Positions 52,110 to 61,743 of a stretch of 64,000 bases of DNA are shown piece after piece. The number at the start of each line of letters is the position of its first letter. Within the stretch, counting starts at the first letter, position 1. The notes beneath the pieces were generated by a model, which was not told where the DNA came from, ran no database searches, and saw only the letters and a list, made by a program, of their open reading frames with translations. A program made the position numbers and the translations under genes. Origin of the DNA: Desulfobacterales bacterium (GTDB lineage: Bacteria > Desulfobacterota > Desulfobacteria > Desulfobacterales > Desulfosalsimonadaceae); the NCBI GenBank assembly GCA_018335195.1, contig JAGXKN010000015.1, positions 1-64,000 of the forward strand, in the 5' to 3' direction.

Positions 52110-53780
52110 ATGACGGACAAACTGGTCGTGATCGGCGGTGTGGCCGGCGGTGCCACGGCCGCGGCGCGTGCCCGGCGATTAAATGAAAATGCGCAAATCG
52201 TGGTCTTCGAACGCGGTCCCTATATCTCTTTTGCCAACTGCGGGCTGCCGTATTACATCGGCCAGGTGATCAAGGAGCGCGACGATCTGCTGGTCACGGA
52301 CGCCGAATCGTTTACCCGGCGCTATCGGGTTGATGTACGTCTCAATTGCGAGGTGATCGATATTGACCGGCAAAGCCGCGAGGTCGTGGTGCATAACCGG
52401 GAATCCGGCGAGCAGTACCGGGAAAGCTACGGCAAGGTGATCCTCTCGCCCGGGGCAGAGCCCATTCGTCCCCCCCTCGAGGGCCTGGAAGAGGCGGACA
52501 ATGTTTTTACGCTGCGAACCATACCGGATACGGATCGGATCAAGGCCTGGGTGGACAACCGTCAGCCCAAAAGCGCGGTGGTGGTCGGCGGCGGATTCAT
52601 CGGGCTGGAAATGTTGGAAAACCTGGCCTTTCGCGGCGTCCACGTAACAGTCGTGGAAAAGATGGATCAGGTCATGACGTCGCTGGACTATGAAATGGCC
52701 GGGCTGGTGCATGCACACATGGCTGAAAAGGGACTGGAATGCCGGTTTGGAGACGGCATTGTCGCATTTGAGAAAAACGGGGGCACCACCACGGTGAAAA
52801 CCGAGAGCGGGGCTTCGATCGAATGCGACATGGTGATCCTGGCAATCGGTGTGCGTCCGGAAACCGGGCTTGCAAGAAAGGCGGGTCTGGAAATCGGCAA
52901 TACCGGCGGAATTGCGGTTGACAGTACCATGTGCACCTCTGATCCGAATATCTATGCAGTGGGTGATGCCGTGGAAATCCGGCAGCGGATCACCGGCCAG
53001 GACACCCTGATTCCGCTGGCCGGACCGGCCAACCGGCAGGGCCGGATCGCGGCGGACAATGTAATGGGCAGAAGGTCAGTGTTCAGAGGAAGCACTGGCA
53101 CCTCCGCAGTTCAGGTATTTGAGCTGACCGTGGCTTCCACCGGATGCAATGAGAAAACCCTGAAGCGGGAAAACATTCCCTATTGGGCCAGTTATACCCA
53201 TTCCGGATCGCATGCCGGGTATTACCCCGGTGCGGAAATGATTGCGGTCAAGCTGCTGTTCTCCCCGGGTACCGGCCAGCTGCTTGGCGCCCAGGCAGTC
53301 GGGAAAAAAGGCGTGGACAAGCGCATCGACGTGCTGGCCACCGCGATTTACGCCGGGCTGAGCGTATTTGATCTCGAGGAGCTGGATTTGTGCTATGCTC
53401 CCCCCTATGGCTCGGCCAAGGACCCGGTGAACATGGCCGGATACGTAGGTGCCAACCTGATCAAGGGCGACCTGGAGAAGATCAACTGGGATGCTGTTGC
53501 CGGCCTGGACCCGGAAAGAACGGTGCTGCTTGATGTGCGAAGCAGGATCGAGCTCAAGACCTCGGGTACCATTGACGATGCCGTGCACATCCCCATTGAC
53601 GAGCTGCGCGACCGGCTCGGCGAGCTGGACAAAAGCAAAACTTACATCGCTTTCTGCGCGGTGGGTATCCGCTCGTACCTGGCCTACCGGATTCTGGTCC
53701 AGAACGGCTTTGAAGCCAGAAACCTGGCCGGCGGATTCCGCACTTACCTGGCAGCCACGGAAAATATTTATTTGATGTAG
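52110..53780 (+). CDS. CoA-disulfide reductase/NADH oxidase-type flavoprotein with C-terminal rhodanese domain
   Basis: A 556-residue fusion. The FAD/NAD part has VVIGGVAGGATAAARAR, the active Cys in SFANCGLPYYIG (one-Cys CoADR type), VVVGGGFIGLEMLE and the second FAD motif IYAVGDAVEI. The dimerisation domain follows and residues about 460-556 form a rhodanese with FCAVGIRSYLAYR, C-x5-R. Such fusions reduce CoA disulfide, CoA persulfide or polysulfide with NADH, suitable for a sulfur-rich anaerobe. ATG 52110 has AAGGAGG. A strong terminator follows at 53834. Confidence 0.9.
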   Translation: MTDKLVVIGGVAGGATAAARARRLNENAQIVVFERGPYISFANCGLPYYIGQVIKERDDLLVTDAESFTRRYRVDVRLNCEVIDIDRQSREVVVHNRESGEQYRESYGKVILSPGAEPIRPPLEGLEEADNVFTLRTIPDTDRIKAWVDNRQPKSAVVVGGGFIGLEMLENLAFRGVHVTVVEKMDQVMTSLDYEMAGLVHAHMAEKGLECRFGDGIVAFEKNGGTTTVKTESGASIECDMVILAIGVRPETGLARKAGLEIGNTGGIAVDSTMCTSDPNIYAVGDAVEIRQRITGQDTLIPLAGPANRQGRIAADNVMGRRSVFRGSTGTSAVQVFELTVASTGCNEKTLKRENIPYWASYTHSGSHAGYYPGAEMIAVKLLFSPGTGQLLGAQAVGKKGVDKRIDVLATAIYAGLSVFDLEELDLCYAPPYGSAKDPVNMAGYVGANLIKGDLEKINWDAVAGLDPERTVLLDVRSRIELKTSGTIDDAVHIPIDELRDRLGELDKSKTYIAFCAVGIRSYLAYRILVQNGFEARNLAGGFRTYLAATENIYLM

Positions 53781-53833
53781 GGCGGGGCCGGAAACGAAGC
53801 GCCGGGCCGAATAAGCCGGCATTTCCGCCTTAA

Positions 53834-53908
53834 AACCATGAAACGCGAAAAGTCCGCAAGGCATGCCTGCTTTCCTTGTATGGCTTTGCGCGTTTCGTGG
53901 TTTTTTTT
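53834..53908 (+). terminator. Rho-independent terminator after the CoADR gene
   Basis: AACCATGAAACGCG (53834-) pairs with CGCGTTTCGTGGTT (ending about 53902) through a long loop, followed by a run of eight T. Inner CCGCAAGG/CCTTG pairing may extend the stem. Confidence 0.7.
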
Positions 53909-54006
53909 ATGTGCCTTTTTGCGAAACTCCGGCGCGATGATTAATGCCGTAGGTAAGGCAGGGCATTTGCATGCATTATGATAGGGTCATGCTTATATTA
54001 AGTAGA

Positions 54007-54041
54007 CGCCCATCCAGAAATGGCTAATTTCCGGATGGGCG
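54007..54041. repeat. CGCCCATCC hairpin, copy A
   Basis: CGCCCATCCAGAAAT pairs with ATTTCCGGATGGGCG (one A-C mismatch), loop GGCTA, followed by CTAAA. A shorter form with the same phrase CCCATCCAG and CTGGATG, followed by CACTAAA, is at 58738-58764. It occupies the 318-bp gap 53781-54098 with the terminator; nothing else is seen there. Confidence 0.55.
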
Positions 54042-54098
54042 CTAAAGAAGCATCAACCCGCGGGGCGTAATTAATCATAATTTTAACAGGAGGTCATC

Positions 54099-54713
54099 AT
54101 GGCGGATATAACTTTCAAGGGAAACCCGGTAAAAACAGTTGGCCAACTGCCGGAGCTCGGCCGGCAGGCCCGGGATTTTCGGCTCACGCACACCGATTTA
54201 AGCGATAGTACCCTGGGCGATTTTTCCGGCAAAAAAGTGATTCTCAATATTTTTCCCAGCATTGAAACAACGGTGTGTGCCGAATCGGTCCGACGGTTTG
54301 ACGCAGAAGCAGGAAAGCTCGACAATACCGAGGTGCTCTGCATCTCCAGGGATCTGCCTTTTGCCCATCAGCGATTTGTTCAGAGCGAGGGACTCGAAAA
54401 CGTGGTTTTTGTTTCCGAGCTGCGGAATCTGGATTTCGGGGACCAATACGGCGTACGGATCGCGAACGGCCCGCTGGCGGGACTGCTTTCCCGGGCCGTG
54501 GTGGTAATTGACGAAAACGGGCGGGTTCTGTATACCCAGCAGGTACCGGAAATCGGCCAGGAGCCGGATTACGGGCCGGTGCTGGATGCCGTGCGCAGCA
54601 TGGGGGCGGAAACCAGTTTTGAAGAGGTCTGCATCAAGGTTCCGGATGGCGAGCACGCCCGTTTTGATGACACGGATGAGCCCTGCGACGACGGGCGGGC
54701 CGGAAAAATTTAA
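54099..54713 (+). CDS. tpx: Atypical thiol peroxidase (Tpx) with C-terminal extension
   Basis: A 204-residue peroxiredoxin. The peroxidatic Cys is C60 in FPSIETTVCAESVR. Standard Tpx (about 168 residues) forms a disulfide with a resolving Cys in the segment RFC-AEGL; here that position is Val94 (RFVQSEGL). A 35-residue C-terminal tail is added with C178 (EVCIK) and C196 (DEPCDD), which may take over resolution. C81 in VLCISRDLPFA is the non-essential Cys of the family. It reduces peroxides and is 32 bp upstream of korA, so it may be co-transcribed. Confidence 0.87.
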   Translation: MADITFKGNPVKTVGQLPELGRQARDFRLTHTDLSDSTLGDFSGKKVILNIFPSIETTVCAESVRRFDAEAGKLDNTEVLCISRDLPFAHQRFVQSEGLENVVFVSELRNLDFGDQYGVRIANGPLAGLLSRAVVVIDENGRVLYTQQVPEIGQEPDYGPVLDAVRSMGAETSFEEVCIKVPDGEHARFDDTDEPCDDGRAGKI

Positions 54714-54745
54714 TACGGCCGGAGACAAGGCGCGCGGAGGCAATC

Positions 54746-56452
54746 ATGGGCATTGATGTGACCGTAAAAATCGGGGGCGAAGCCGGGCAGGGCATCCAGA
54801 CCGTGGGCGAACTGCTTGCCCAGGCATGTCATCAGAGCGGCTTGTACCTGATGGCGGTAAACGATTTTGAGTCCCGCATCCGGGGCGGCCACAGTTTTAT
54901 GCAGCTTCGCATCAGCGACCGGCCGATCAGGGCCCCGGATCATCGGGTTCACCTGCTGATTGCCTTAAATGAATGGACCCTGCAGACCCATCGATCCGAG
55001 GTCACCCAAGGCGGGCGGGTGATTTTTGACAGCGAAGCGGGCGGATCCGATGAGCTGATCTTGCCTGTTCCCGTCACGAAGCTGGCACGCAAGGCCGGGG
55101 GCCGGATCATGGCCAATACGGTTGCCGCGGGCGCCTGCCTGTCAATGCTGGGCGCCCCGGTCAAGACCCTTGAACAGGTGCTGCGGCAGCGTTTCGGCGA
55201 CAAAAAGGCCGAGGTGCTGGAAAACAATCTCAATGCCGCCAAAAGCGGCGTTGAAGCAGTGGCCGGCGTGCCTTTTGACTGGGCGTTTCAGTGGCCGGAC
55301 AGGGCGCCGGCCGGAAAGCTCTTGTCCGGGGCCCGCGTGCTGGCCCTGGGGGCATTGGCTGCGCAGTGCCGTTTTGCGGCCTTCTATCCCATGTCTCCGG
55401 CCACCGACGTTATGGTTAACCTGTCCGAGTTCGAGGCGCAACTGCCCCTGGTGGTTGAACAGGCCGAAGGTGAAATCGCGGCGGTCAACATGGTCATTGG
55501 GGCATCTTTTGCCGGCGTGCGCGCCATGACTGCCACTTCCGGCGGCGGGTTTGCCCTGATGAGCGAAGGCCTGGGCCTTGCCGGCATCACGGAAACACCC
55601 ATCGTGTTGATCAATTCCCAGCGTCCCGGGCCGGCCACCGGGTTGCCCACCCGCACGGCGCAAGCGGACCTTCGCTTTATGCTTCACGCGGCCCAGGACG
55701 ATTTCCCGCGGTTTATCCTGGCCCCGGGCAGCCTTGAAGCGGCATTTGAAACAATGGTGCGCGCGTTTGAACTGGCCGACAAGTACCAGGTCCCGGTGAT
55801 TGTAACCACGGATCAGTATTTCAACGATTCCCTGGCTATCGTAGACAAGGCCCTGGAATTGCCCGAGGGCATTGACCGGCATATTGTCGGGGACGCGGAC
55901 ATGGACGATCCTGCGGCATACAAGCGGTTTGCCTTCACGGATTCGGGTGTCTCGCCCCGGGCCCTGCCATGCAGCGGCAAGGCACTGGTCATGGCCAGCG
56001 GAAACGAGCACCAGGAGGACGGTCATATCAGCGAGCGCATCTCCGATCGCATCGGTCAGATGGACAAGCGCCAGTGCAAGCTTGAAGGCATGCAAAAAGA
56101 AGTGCGCGTCCCGGAAACCGTTTACCCGGACGGCCGGGTATTGCTGGTGGGCTGGGGCTCGACTTCCGGCATGATCCGGGAGAGCGTGGAAATGCTCCGG
56201 GCCTGGGGCGTTGATGCCGGCGCGGTGTGCTTTACCGACATCTGGCCGTTTCCGGAAGCCGAAGTTACCGAAATTCTGGATCATTGCCGGCGGTTTTACA
56301 TGGTTGAGCAGAACGCCACGGCTCAGCTGGGATGGCTGATCCGGGAACGCACGGGCCGGAAATTTGCTCAGGCGGTGTTAAAATATGACGGCCGGCCGTT
56401 TTTCCCCCGGGAGATCGCAGACAAGGTCAAGGCCTACGAGGAGGTTTCGTAA
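54746..56452 (+). CDS. korA: 2-oxoacid:ferredoxin oxidoreductase, fused gamma-alpha subunit
   Basis: Oxidative decarboxylation of 2-oxoacids to acyl-CoA with ferredoxin. At 568 residues it is a gamma-alpha fusion: residues 1-190 are the gamma domain (KIGGEAGQGIQTVGELL, NDFESRIRGGHS) and about 195-568 the alpha domain (AAFYPMSPATDVM, MTATSGGGFALMSEGLG, QRPGPATGLPTRTAQADL). The next gene starts directly after its stop. No separate delta (ferredoxin) subunit is adjacent; the beta subunit carries the Cys. Closest to KorA; the substrate (2-oxoglutarate, pyruvate or branched-chain oxoacid) cannot be fixed. Confidence 0.9.
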   Translation: MGIDVTVKIGGEAGQGIQTVGELLAQACHQSGLYLMAVNDFESRIRGGHSFMQLRISDRPIRAPDHRVHLLIALNEWTLQTHRSEVTQGGRVIFDSEAGGSDELILPVPVTKLARKAGGRIMANTVAAGACLSMLGAPVKTLEQVLRQRFGDKKAEVLENNLNAAKSGVEAVAGVPFDWAFQWPDRAPAGKLLSGARVLALGALAAQCRFAAFYPMSPATDVMVNLSEFEAQLPLVVEQAEGEIAAVNMVIGASFAGVRAMTATSGGGFALMSEGLGLAGITETPIVLINSQRPGPATGLPTRTAQADLRFMLHAAQDDFPRFILAPGSLEAAFETMVRAFELADKYQVPVIVTTDQYFNDSLAIVDKALELPEGIDRHIVGDADMDDPAAYKRFAFTDSGVSPRALPCSGKALVMASGNEHQEDGHISERISDRIGQMDKRQCKLEGMQKEVRVPETVYPDGRVLLVGWGSTSGMIRESVEMLRAWGVDAGAVCFTDIWPFPEAEVTEILDHCRRFYMVEQNATAQLGWLIRERTGRKFAQAVLKYDGRPFFPREIADKVKAYEEVS

Positions 56453-57307
56453 ATGGTGGAAGCCGCTGATTATCAATGCGATTTTGAAAACAAGTGGTGC
56501 CCGGGCTGCGGCAATTTCGGGATTGTCAACGCCATGAAAGACGCCCTTGCCGCCCTGGATCTGCCGGCGGAAAAGGTGCTTCTCGTATCCGGCATCGGCC
56601 AGGCAGCCAAAACCCCCCATTTTCTGAAGTGCAACTTTTTTCATGGTCTGCACGGGCGGGCCTTGGCGGTGGCCACCGGGGCCAAAATCGCCAACCACGA
56701 TATCTCCGTGCTGGTAAACATGGGCGACGGTGATTGCTACGGCGAAGGAGGGAACCATTTCCTGGCCGCGATTCGCCGAAATATCGATATTACCCTGCTG
56801 GTCCATGACAACCGGGTCTATGGCCTGACCAAGGGCCAGGCCTCGCCGACCTCGGACCGGGGGTTTGTCACCCGGATCCAGGCCGAAGGCGCCAGAAGTG
56901 ATCCCATGAATCCGGTTGCCCTGGCCCTGTCCCAGGGGGCGGGGTTCGTGGCCCGGGGGTATTGCGGAAGCACGGACCAGCTCGGTGACTTGATCCGGCA
57001 GGGGCTTGAATACCCGGGTTTCAGTTTGATTGATATCCTCCAGGTGTGCGTGTCGTTTAATCATGTCAACACCTATGACTGGTACCGGGAGCGGGCTTTT
57101 GATATCAATGAGAACGGACACCAGCCCGGGGATCTGCAGGCGGCCATGAAATATGCCTACCCCGAGGGAGACCGCATCCCCACGGGCCTGATTTACCGGA
57201 AGGAAACAGTGCCTTTTACGCAGCGTATCCGCCGGTTGAATGCCGGACCGCTGCTGGGGCAGGAATATGATCGGCAAAGGGTGCAGTCTTTGATCCGGGA
57301 TGCGTAA
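56453..57307 (+). CDS. korB: 2-oxoacid:ferredoxin oxidoreductase, beta (ThDP) subunit
   Basis: A 284-residue subunit that binds thiamine diphosphate and one [4Fe-4S] cluster. It has KWCPGCGNFGIVNAM near the N-terminus, the ThDP-Mg motif GDGDCYGEGGNHF with NRVYGLTKGQASPTS, and VCVSFNHVNTYDW. Together with KorA it forms an alpha2beta2-like complex. Its ATG immediately follows the korA stop. A universal stress protein gene follows after 43 bp. Confidence 0.92.
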   Translation: MVEAADYQCDFENKWCPGCGNFGIVNAMKDALAALDLPAEKVLLVSGIGQAAKTPHFLKCNFFHGLHGRALAVATGAKIANHDISVLVNMGDGDCYGEGGNHFLAAIRRNIDITLLVHDNRVYGLTKGQASPTSDRGFVTRIQAEGARSDPMNPVALALSQGAGFVARGYCGSTDQLGDLIRQGLEYPGFSLIDILQVCVSFNHVNTYDWYRERAFDINENGHQPGDLQAAMKYAYPEGDRIPTGLIYRKETVPFTQRIRRLNAGPLLGQEYDRQRVQSLIRDA

Positions 57308-57350
57308 AGGCAGGAGTTGCTGATGAATTTTCATAGACGAGGAGGAATAA

Positions 57351-57821
57351 ATGGCAAAAAACGTGTTGATTGCATTTGACGATTCAGAAAACGCCATGCG
57401 TTCCGTGAATTTCGTGGCGGATTACTTTGCCCGTGAAACGGCGATTACGCTTTTCAGCGTGCTCGAGGATACCCAGGCTCTGTGTTCCATGAACAGCCCG
57501 GAACTGACACCGTATTTCAAATCCGAACAGCAGGCGTTTTGCTCCCTGGAGGACAAGAAGCGCGAATTGATCGAAACCGCGATTCAGTCCGCGCGCAATT
57601 CACTTGTCAACTGCGGTTTTGGTGCTGACCAGGTCCGGGTCAAGACCCAGCAGCGCGCCGGCAGCGTGGCAAAAGATATCATCAAGGAGGCGGAAACGGG
57701 CTATGACGCCGTGGTTATCGGCAGAAGAGGTGTTTCGGCCCTCCAGGATTTTCTGTTTGGCAGCGTAGCCCAGAAGGTGCTCCACGGTGTGAAAAATTCA
57801 GCGGTACTCATCGTGCCGTAA
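57351..57821 (+). CDS. Universal stress protein, single UspA domain
   Basis: A 156-residue protein with VLIAFDDSENAMRSVNFV at the start and the ATP-loop GRRGVSALQDFLFGSVAQKV (G-x2-G-x9-G-S) near the end, so it probably binds ATP. It has a CSMNSPEL insert with a Cys. GGAGGAATAA precedes the ATG. It is the fourth gene of the tpx-korA-korB unit or a closely following one. Confidence 0.87.
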   Translation: MAKNVLIAFDDSENAMRSVNFVADYFARETAITLFSVLEDTQALCSMNSPELTPYFKSEQQAFCSLEDKKRELIETAIQSARNSLVNCGFGADQVRVKTQQRAGSVAKDIIKEAETGYDAVVIGRRGVSALQDFLFGSVAQKVLHGVKNSAVLIVP

Positions 57822-57835
57822 ACACGGAGGCGGTT

Positions 57836-58738
57836 ATGAATATTCTGATTACCGGTGCGGCCGGGTTTGTGGCAGGGCACATGATCCCGTTTTTTACTGA
57901 CAGCGGTCACCGGGTTATCGGCGTGGACCGAAATCCGGTCCCGGCCGGGCTGAATTATCGTAATTTTGAATATATCCAAGGAGATACAACCAAACCAGGC
58001 AAGTGGCAGGAGTCCGTGGCCAGGGCGGACGTGGTGGTGAACCTGGCCGGCAAAAACATTTTCTCCCGGTGGACGGAAAAATACAAGCAGGCGCTTTATG
58101 ACAGCCGGATCCAAACCACGCGCAACGTGGTGGAGGGGCTTTCCGAGAGCCATCCGCAGGTACTTTGCAGTACCTCTGCGGTGGGTTATTACGGGGACAG
58201 GGGGGACGATGTCCTGGATGAAAATGCGCCCGCAGGAGACGATTTTCTGGCCCGGCTCAGCGTGGACTGGGAGACTATCGCGCTTGCCGCGGAAAAAAAG
58301 GGGACCCGGGTTGTGCTGGCGCGATTTGCCCTGGTAATGGCCAGAGACGGCGGAGCGCTGGCGACCATGCTGCCCGCGTTCAAATTTTTTCTCGGCGGCC
58401 CGATGGGCGACGGCGCCCACTGGATGCCCTGGATCCATATCCGGGACCTGGTGCGGGCCATGGGCTTTGTGATCGAAAGCCAAACCATTTCCGGTCCGGT
58501 GAACTTTGCCGCCCCCGATCCCGTGCGGAACAAGGATTTTTCAAAAATCCTGGCCGGGGCGCTCAACCGTCCGGCCCTGCTCCGGGTGCCCGGTTTTGCC
58601 TTAAAGGCCGCCCTCGGCGAGCTCGGGGCGATGATGCTAAACAGTCAGCGTGCAATTCCCGGGCGGCTGCGCGATGCCGGATTTGATTTCACCTTTCCGG
58701 AACTGGGCTCCGCCTTGGCCGCGGAATTTCATAAATAG
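57836..58738 (+). CDS. Epimerase-type SDR protein (TIGR01777 family)
   Basis: A 300-residue extended SDR. The nucleotide motif is MNILITGAAGFVAGHMIP; VVNLAGKNIF and STSAVGYYGDRGDD carry the catalytic Ser/Tyr region (SAVGYYG). The C-terminus has the DUF1731-like end (LGEMMLNSQRAIPGRL-type, here MLNSQRAIPGRLRDAG). The family includes the YfcH/SulA-like proteins, with unknown substrate. It starts 14 bp after the stress protein gene. A hairpin repeat overlaps its stop. Confidence 0.85.
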   Translation: MNILITGAAGFVAGHMIPFFTDSGHRVIGVDRNPVPAGLNYRNFEYIQGDTTKPGKWQESVARADVVVNLAGKNIFSRWTEKYKQALYDSRIQTTRNVVEGLSESHPQVLCSTSAVGYYGDRGDDVLDENAPAGDDFLARLSVDWETIALAAEKKGTRVVLARFALVMARDGGALATMLPAFKFFLGGPMGDGAHWMPWIHIRDLVRAMGFVIESQTISGPVNFAAPDPVRNKDFSKILAGALNRPALLRVPGFALKAALGELGAMMLNSQRAIPGRLRDAGFDFTFPELGSALAAEFHK

Positions 58739-58764
58739 TGCCCATCCAGTCTCTGGATGAACAC
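58738..58764. repeat. GCCCATCCAG hairpin, copy B
   Basis: GTGCCCATCCAG pairs with CTGGATGAACAC around TCT, followed by TAAATA. It shares CCCATCCAG and the CTAAA tail with the hairpin at 54007-54041 and probably acts as an end-of-transcript structure after the SDR gene. Confidence 0.45.
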
Positions 58765-58794
58765 TAAATAGCGATCGGCACGACGGGTGTTGCA

Positions 58795-58812
58795 TTAAGA
58801 TAATTAAGATAA
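58795..58812 (+). promoter_or_regulatory. Tandem TTAAGATAA repeat upstream of the copper genes
   Basis: TTAAGATAA occurs twice in direct repeat at 58795-58803 and 58804-58812, 67 bp upstream of the CopZ-like gene. A weak TTGCAT box precedes it. Candidate binding site or promoter for a copper-responsive regulator; no regulator gene is adjacent. Confidence 0.35.
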
Positions 58813-58878
58813 CTGTTAATAAAGATTCGGATGCTTGATTGCATTTCGGATCGGAAAAATATCCAGGGAGGTGTGATT

Positions 58879-59082
58879 ATGGAGACCAAAGATCTGAAGG
58901 TTCCCAATATTTCCTGCGGGCACTGCGTGATGACCATTAAAAACGAGCTCTCCGAGATCCGGGGCATCAAGTCCGTGCAGGGCGATGAAAATACCAAACA
59001 GGTCACCGTGGACTATGAGGCCCCGGCAGACCTGGATCAGATCCGCGACAAGCTCAAGGAGATCAATTACCCCGCAGAATAG
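58879..59082 (+). CDS. copZ: CopZ-like copper chaperone (HMA domain)
   Basis: A 67-residue HMA protein. The metal site is NISCGHCVMTIKNEL (Cys-x2-Cys), followed by KQVTVDYEAPADL, the beta-alpha-beta fold. It binds Cu(I) and passes it to CopA, encoded 18 bp downstream. GGGAGGTGTG precedes the ATG at 58879. Two residues (GH) between the Cys are the usual CopZ ones. Confidence 0.92.
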   Translation: METKDLKVPNISCGHCVMTIKNELSEIRGIKSVQGDENTKQVTVDYEAPADLDQIRDKLKEINYPAE

Positions 59083-59100
59083 GGCAAAAGGGAGACATCC

Positions 59101-61602
59101 GTGGCAGAGCAGAACGCAGAAAACCAGAATCCCGACACGGAAGAGCCCGGCGGTCAGGAGAAATCCGGTAAGCAGCAGCGGCTGCCGGTCACGGGCATGA
59201 CGTGTGCCAACTGCGCGGCCAATATCGAGCGCAGCGTACGCAAGCTCTCCGGCATCCGTTCGGCGGAGGTCAACTTCGGCGCCGAGCAGTTAAACGTGGA
59301 TTACGATGCCGGCCAGCTGAGCCTGGACGACATCGTCGGACAGGTGCAGAAAGCCGGATACGGCGTGGCCACCCGGCAGGCTGAGCTGCCGGTCACGGGC
59401 ATGACCTGTGACAACTGCGCCCGCAACATCGAGCGCGCCTTAAACAAAAAGACCCCGGGCGTGGTTTCGGCATCCGTGAATTTCGGCGCCGAACGGGCCC
59501 GGGTGAAATACATTCCCTCTGTCACGGACCTTGAGGCGATTGCCGGGGCCGTTGACAAGGCCGGCTATCATGCCGTAATCCCGGATGAAGAAGCCGGGGG
59601 CGAAGAAGATGCCGAGGCCGCGGCCCGGGATGCCGAGGTCCGGGAGCAGACCCGCAAGTTCATTGTCGGTCTGGTCTTTACCCTGCCGCTGTTTGTGCTT
59701 TCCATGGGGCGCGACTTCGGGCTGCTGGGCCCGTGGGACCATGCCCTGTGGGTCAACTGGCTGTTTTTCGTGCTGGCCAGCCCGGTGCAGTTTTACACCG
59801 GGTGGGACTACTACACCAGCGGGGCGCGCAGCCTGGCAAACCGCGGGGCCAACATGGACGTGCTTGTGGCCATGGGTTCCTCGGTGGCTTATTTCTACTC
59901 CCTGGCAGTGCTTCTGTTTCCGGTGCTGGGCGATCACCTCTATTTTGAAACCGCGGCCGTGATTATCACCCTGATCAAGTTCGGCAAGCTCCTGGAGACC
60001 CGCACCAAGCGGAAGACCGGCGGCGCGGTCCGAAAGCTCATCGGCCTGCGGCCCGATACCGCCGTGGTGGTTGAAAACGGGGCGGAAAGGGAGGTTCCGG
60101 TCAAGCAGGTGGAAAAAGGATGGCGTCTGCTGGCGCGGCCCGGCCAGCGCATCGCGGTGGACGGAGTTGTGGCCGAAGGGCAGTCTTCTGTGGACGAGTC
60201 CATGCTTACCGGCGAGTCCGTGCCGGTGGCCAAAAAGCCGGGAGACACGGTCATCGGCGGTACCATCAATATTGACGGTATGCTGTCATTCGAGGCCACC
60301 CGCGTGGGAAAGGAAACCGCCCTGGCACAGATCATCCGCATGGTCCAGGACGCCCAGGGCAGCCGGCCGCCCATACAGGCGGTTGCCGACCGGGTTGCCG
60401 CAGTGTTCGTGCCTGCCGTGATTGCCGCGGCCCTGGCCACGTTTGCGATCTGGATGGTGCTTACCGCCGATTTTGTGCCTTCCATGATCCGGCTGGTTTC
60501 CGTGCTGGTCATCGCCTGTCCCTGTGCCTTGGGGCTGGCCACTCCCACGGCGGTCATGGCCGGAACGGGCAAAGGCGCGGAATCCGGCGTGCTGTTCAAG
60601 GGCGGCGAGGCATTGGAGATTGCCGAAAAGATCGATACTATTTTGCTGGACAAGACCGGCACCCTGACCGCGGGACAGCCGGAGGTCACTGACGTGGTTG
60701 CCGGGGACATCGACACGGACCAAGTCCTGGCCGTGGCTGCGGCAGTGGAGAAGGGATCCGAGCATCCCATCGGCCAGGCCGTGGTCCGTGAAGCTTCCAG
60801 GCGGGAACTGAGCATTGATTCGGCTTCGGGCTTCAAGGCCTCGGGCGGCGACGGCGTGAGCGCCGAGCTCGGGGGACAGACTGTCAAGGTGGGCAAGGCC
60901 GGGTGGCTTGCAGACCAGGGAATCGACGTATCCGTCCTGGATACGGCGATCCGGGATTTGCAGAACAATGGCAAAACCGTTGTCATGGTGGCCGATGAAA
61001 ACCGGCCCCTGGGGTTGATCGCGGTAGCCGACACCCTGAAACCCGAGGCCCGGGAAGTGGTGGCCGGTCTGCACGATTACGGTTTGAGCGTGGTGATGCT
61101 TACCGGGGATAACCGGGCCACTGCACGGGCAATTGCAGACGAGCTTGGTATTGACGAGGTCATGGCCGAAATCCGACCGGATGAAAAGGCGGCCAAGGTC
61201 AAGTCCGTGCAGGCCGAGGGTAGCCGGGTCGGCATGGTCGGAGACGGCATCAACGACGCCCCGGCCCTGGCCCAGGCTGATGTTGGCTTCGCCATCGGGT
61301 CGGGCACGGATGTGGCCATTGAAACCGGGGACGTGGTGCTTTCCAGCGGCAGCCTTCACGGGGTGATCCGGGCGCTTCAGATCAGCCGGAAAACCATGCG
61401 CACGGTCCGCCAGAACCTGTTCTGGGCATTCTGCTACAACGTGGTGCTCATCCCGGTGGCCGCAGGCGTGCTCAACCCGTTTGAATCGCTGCCCATGCTG
61501 CTGCGCCAGCTTCATCCCATCCTTGCGGCCCTGGCCATGTCGCTTAGCAGTATTTCGGTGGTGACAAACAGCCTGTTGCTTTATCGGGCCAAAATACGGT
61601 AA
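59101..61602 (+). CDS. copA: Copper-exporting P1B-type ATPase
   Basis: Exports Cu(I) with ATP. The 833-residue pump has two N-terminal HMA domains (GMTCANC at 35-38 and GMTCDNC at 103-106), TGES, the membrane site [15 protein letters not shown] with C473-x-C475, DKTGT at about 517, SEHPIGQ and [11 protein letters not shown]. The last helices have the copper signatures [13 protein letters not shown] and [14 protein letters not shown], which assign it to P1B-1. The start is GTG at 59101 after GGGAGAC. A repeat island follows. Confidence 0.94.
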   Translation: MAEQNAENQNPDTEEPGGQEKSGKQQRLPVTGMTCANCAANIERSVRKLSGIRSAEVNFGAEQLNVDYDAGQLSLDDIVGQVQKAGYGVATRQAELPVTGMTCDNCARNIERALNKKTPGVVSASVNFGAERARVKYIPSVTDLEAIAGAVDKAGYHAVIPDEEAGGEEDAEAAARDAEVREQTRKFIVGLVFTLPLFVLSMGRDFGLLGPWDHALWVNWLFFVLASPVQFYTGWDYYTSGARSLANRGANMDVLVAMGSSVAYFYSLAVLLFPVLGDHLYFETAAVIITLIKFGKLLETRTKRKTGGAVRKLIGLRPDTAVVVENGAEREVPVKQVEKGWRLLARPGQRIAVDGVVAEGQSSVDESMLTGESVPVAKKPGDTVIGGTINIDGMLSFEATRVGKETALAQIIRMVQDAQGSRPPIQAVADRVAAVFVPAVIAAALATFAIWMVLTADFVPSMIRLVSVLVIACPCALGLATPTAVMAGTGKGAESGVLFKGGEALEIAEKIDTILLDKTGTLTAGQPEVTDVVAGDIDTDQVLAVAAAVEKGSEHPIGQAVVREASRRELSIDSASGFKASGGDGVSAELGGQTVKVGKAGWLADQGIDVSVLDTAIRDLQNNGKTVVMVADENRPLGLIAVADTLKPEAREVVAGLHDYGLSVVMLTGDNRATARAIADELGIDEVMAEIRPDEKAAKVKSVQAEGSRVGMVGDGINDAPALAQADVGFAIGSGTDVAIETGDVVLSSGSLHGVIRALQISRKTMRTVRQNLFWAFCYNVVLIPVAAGVLNPFESLPMLLRQLHPILAALAMSLSSISVVTNSLLLYRAKIR

Positions 61603-61609
61603 AAAGAAG

Positions 61610-61720
61610 AAATTCGAAATCTGAATTACAAAATTACCAAAACAAACGCAGCCGTTCGCTAATTTCATGATTTTGTAATTGTTTATCCCCAAAGGGTGCT
61701 TCGTTCGGATTTCGGATTTA
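61610..61720. repeat. CGAAATCCGAA-type repeat island after copA
   Basis: Contains AATTCGAAATCTGAATTACA, an inverted TTACAAAAT/ATTTTGTAA pair, and TTTATCCCCAAAGGGTGCTT followed by CGGATTTCGGATTTA. The CCAAAGGG-type core and GCTTCG also occur in the islands at 25967 and 41436. It lies between copA and the small membrane gene. Confidence 0.6.
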
Positions 61721-61743
61721 TTTTTTTTAAAGGAGGTTATGCT

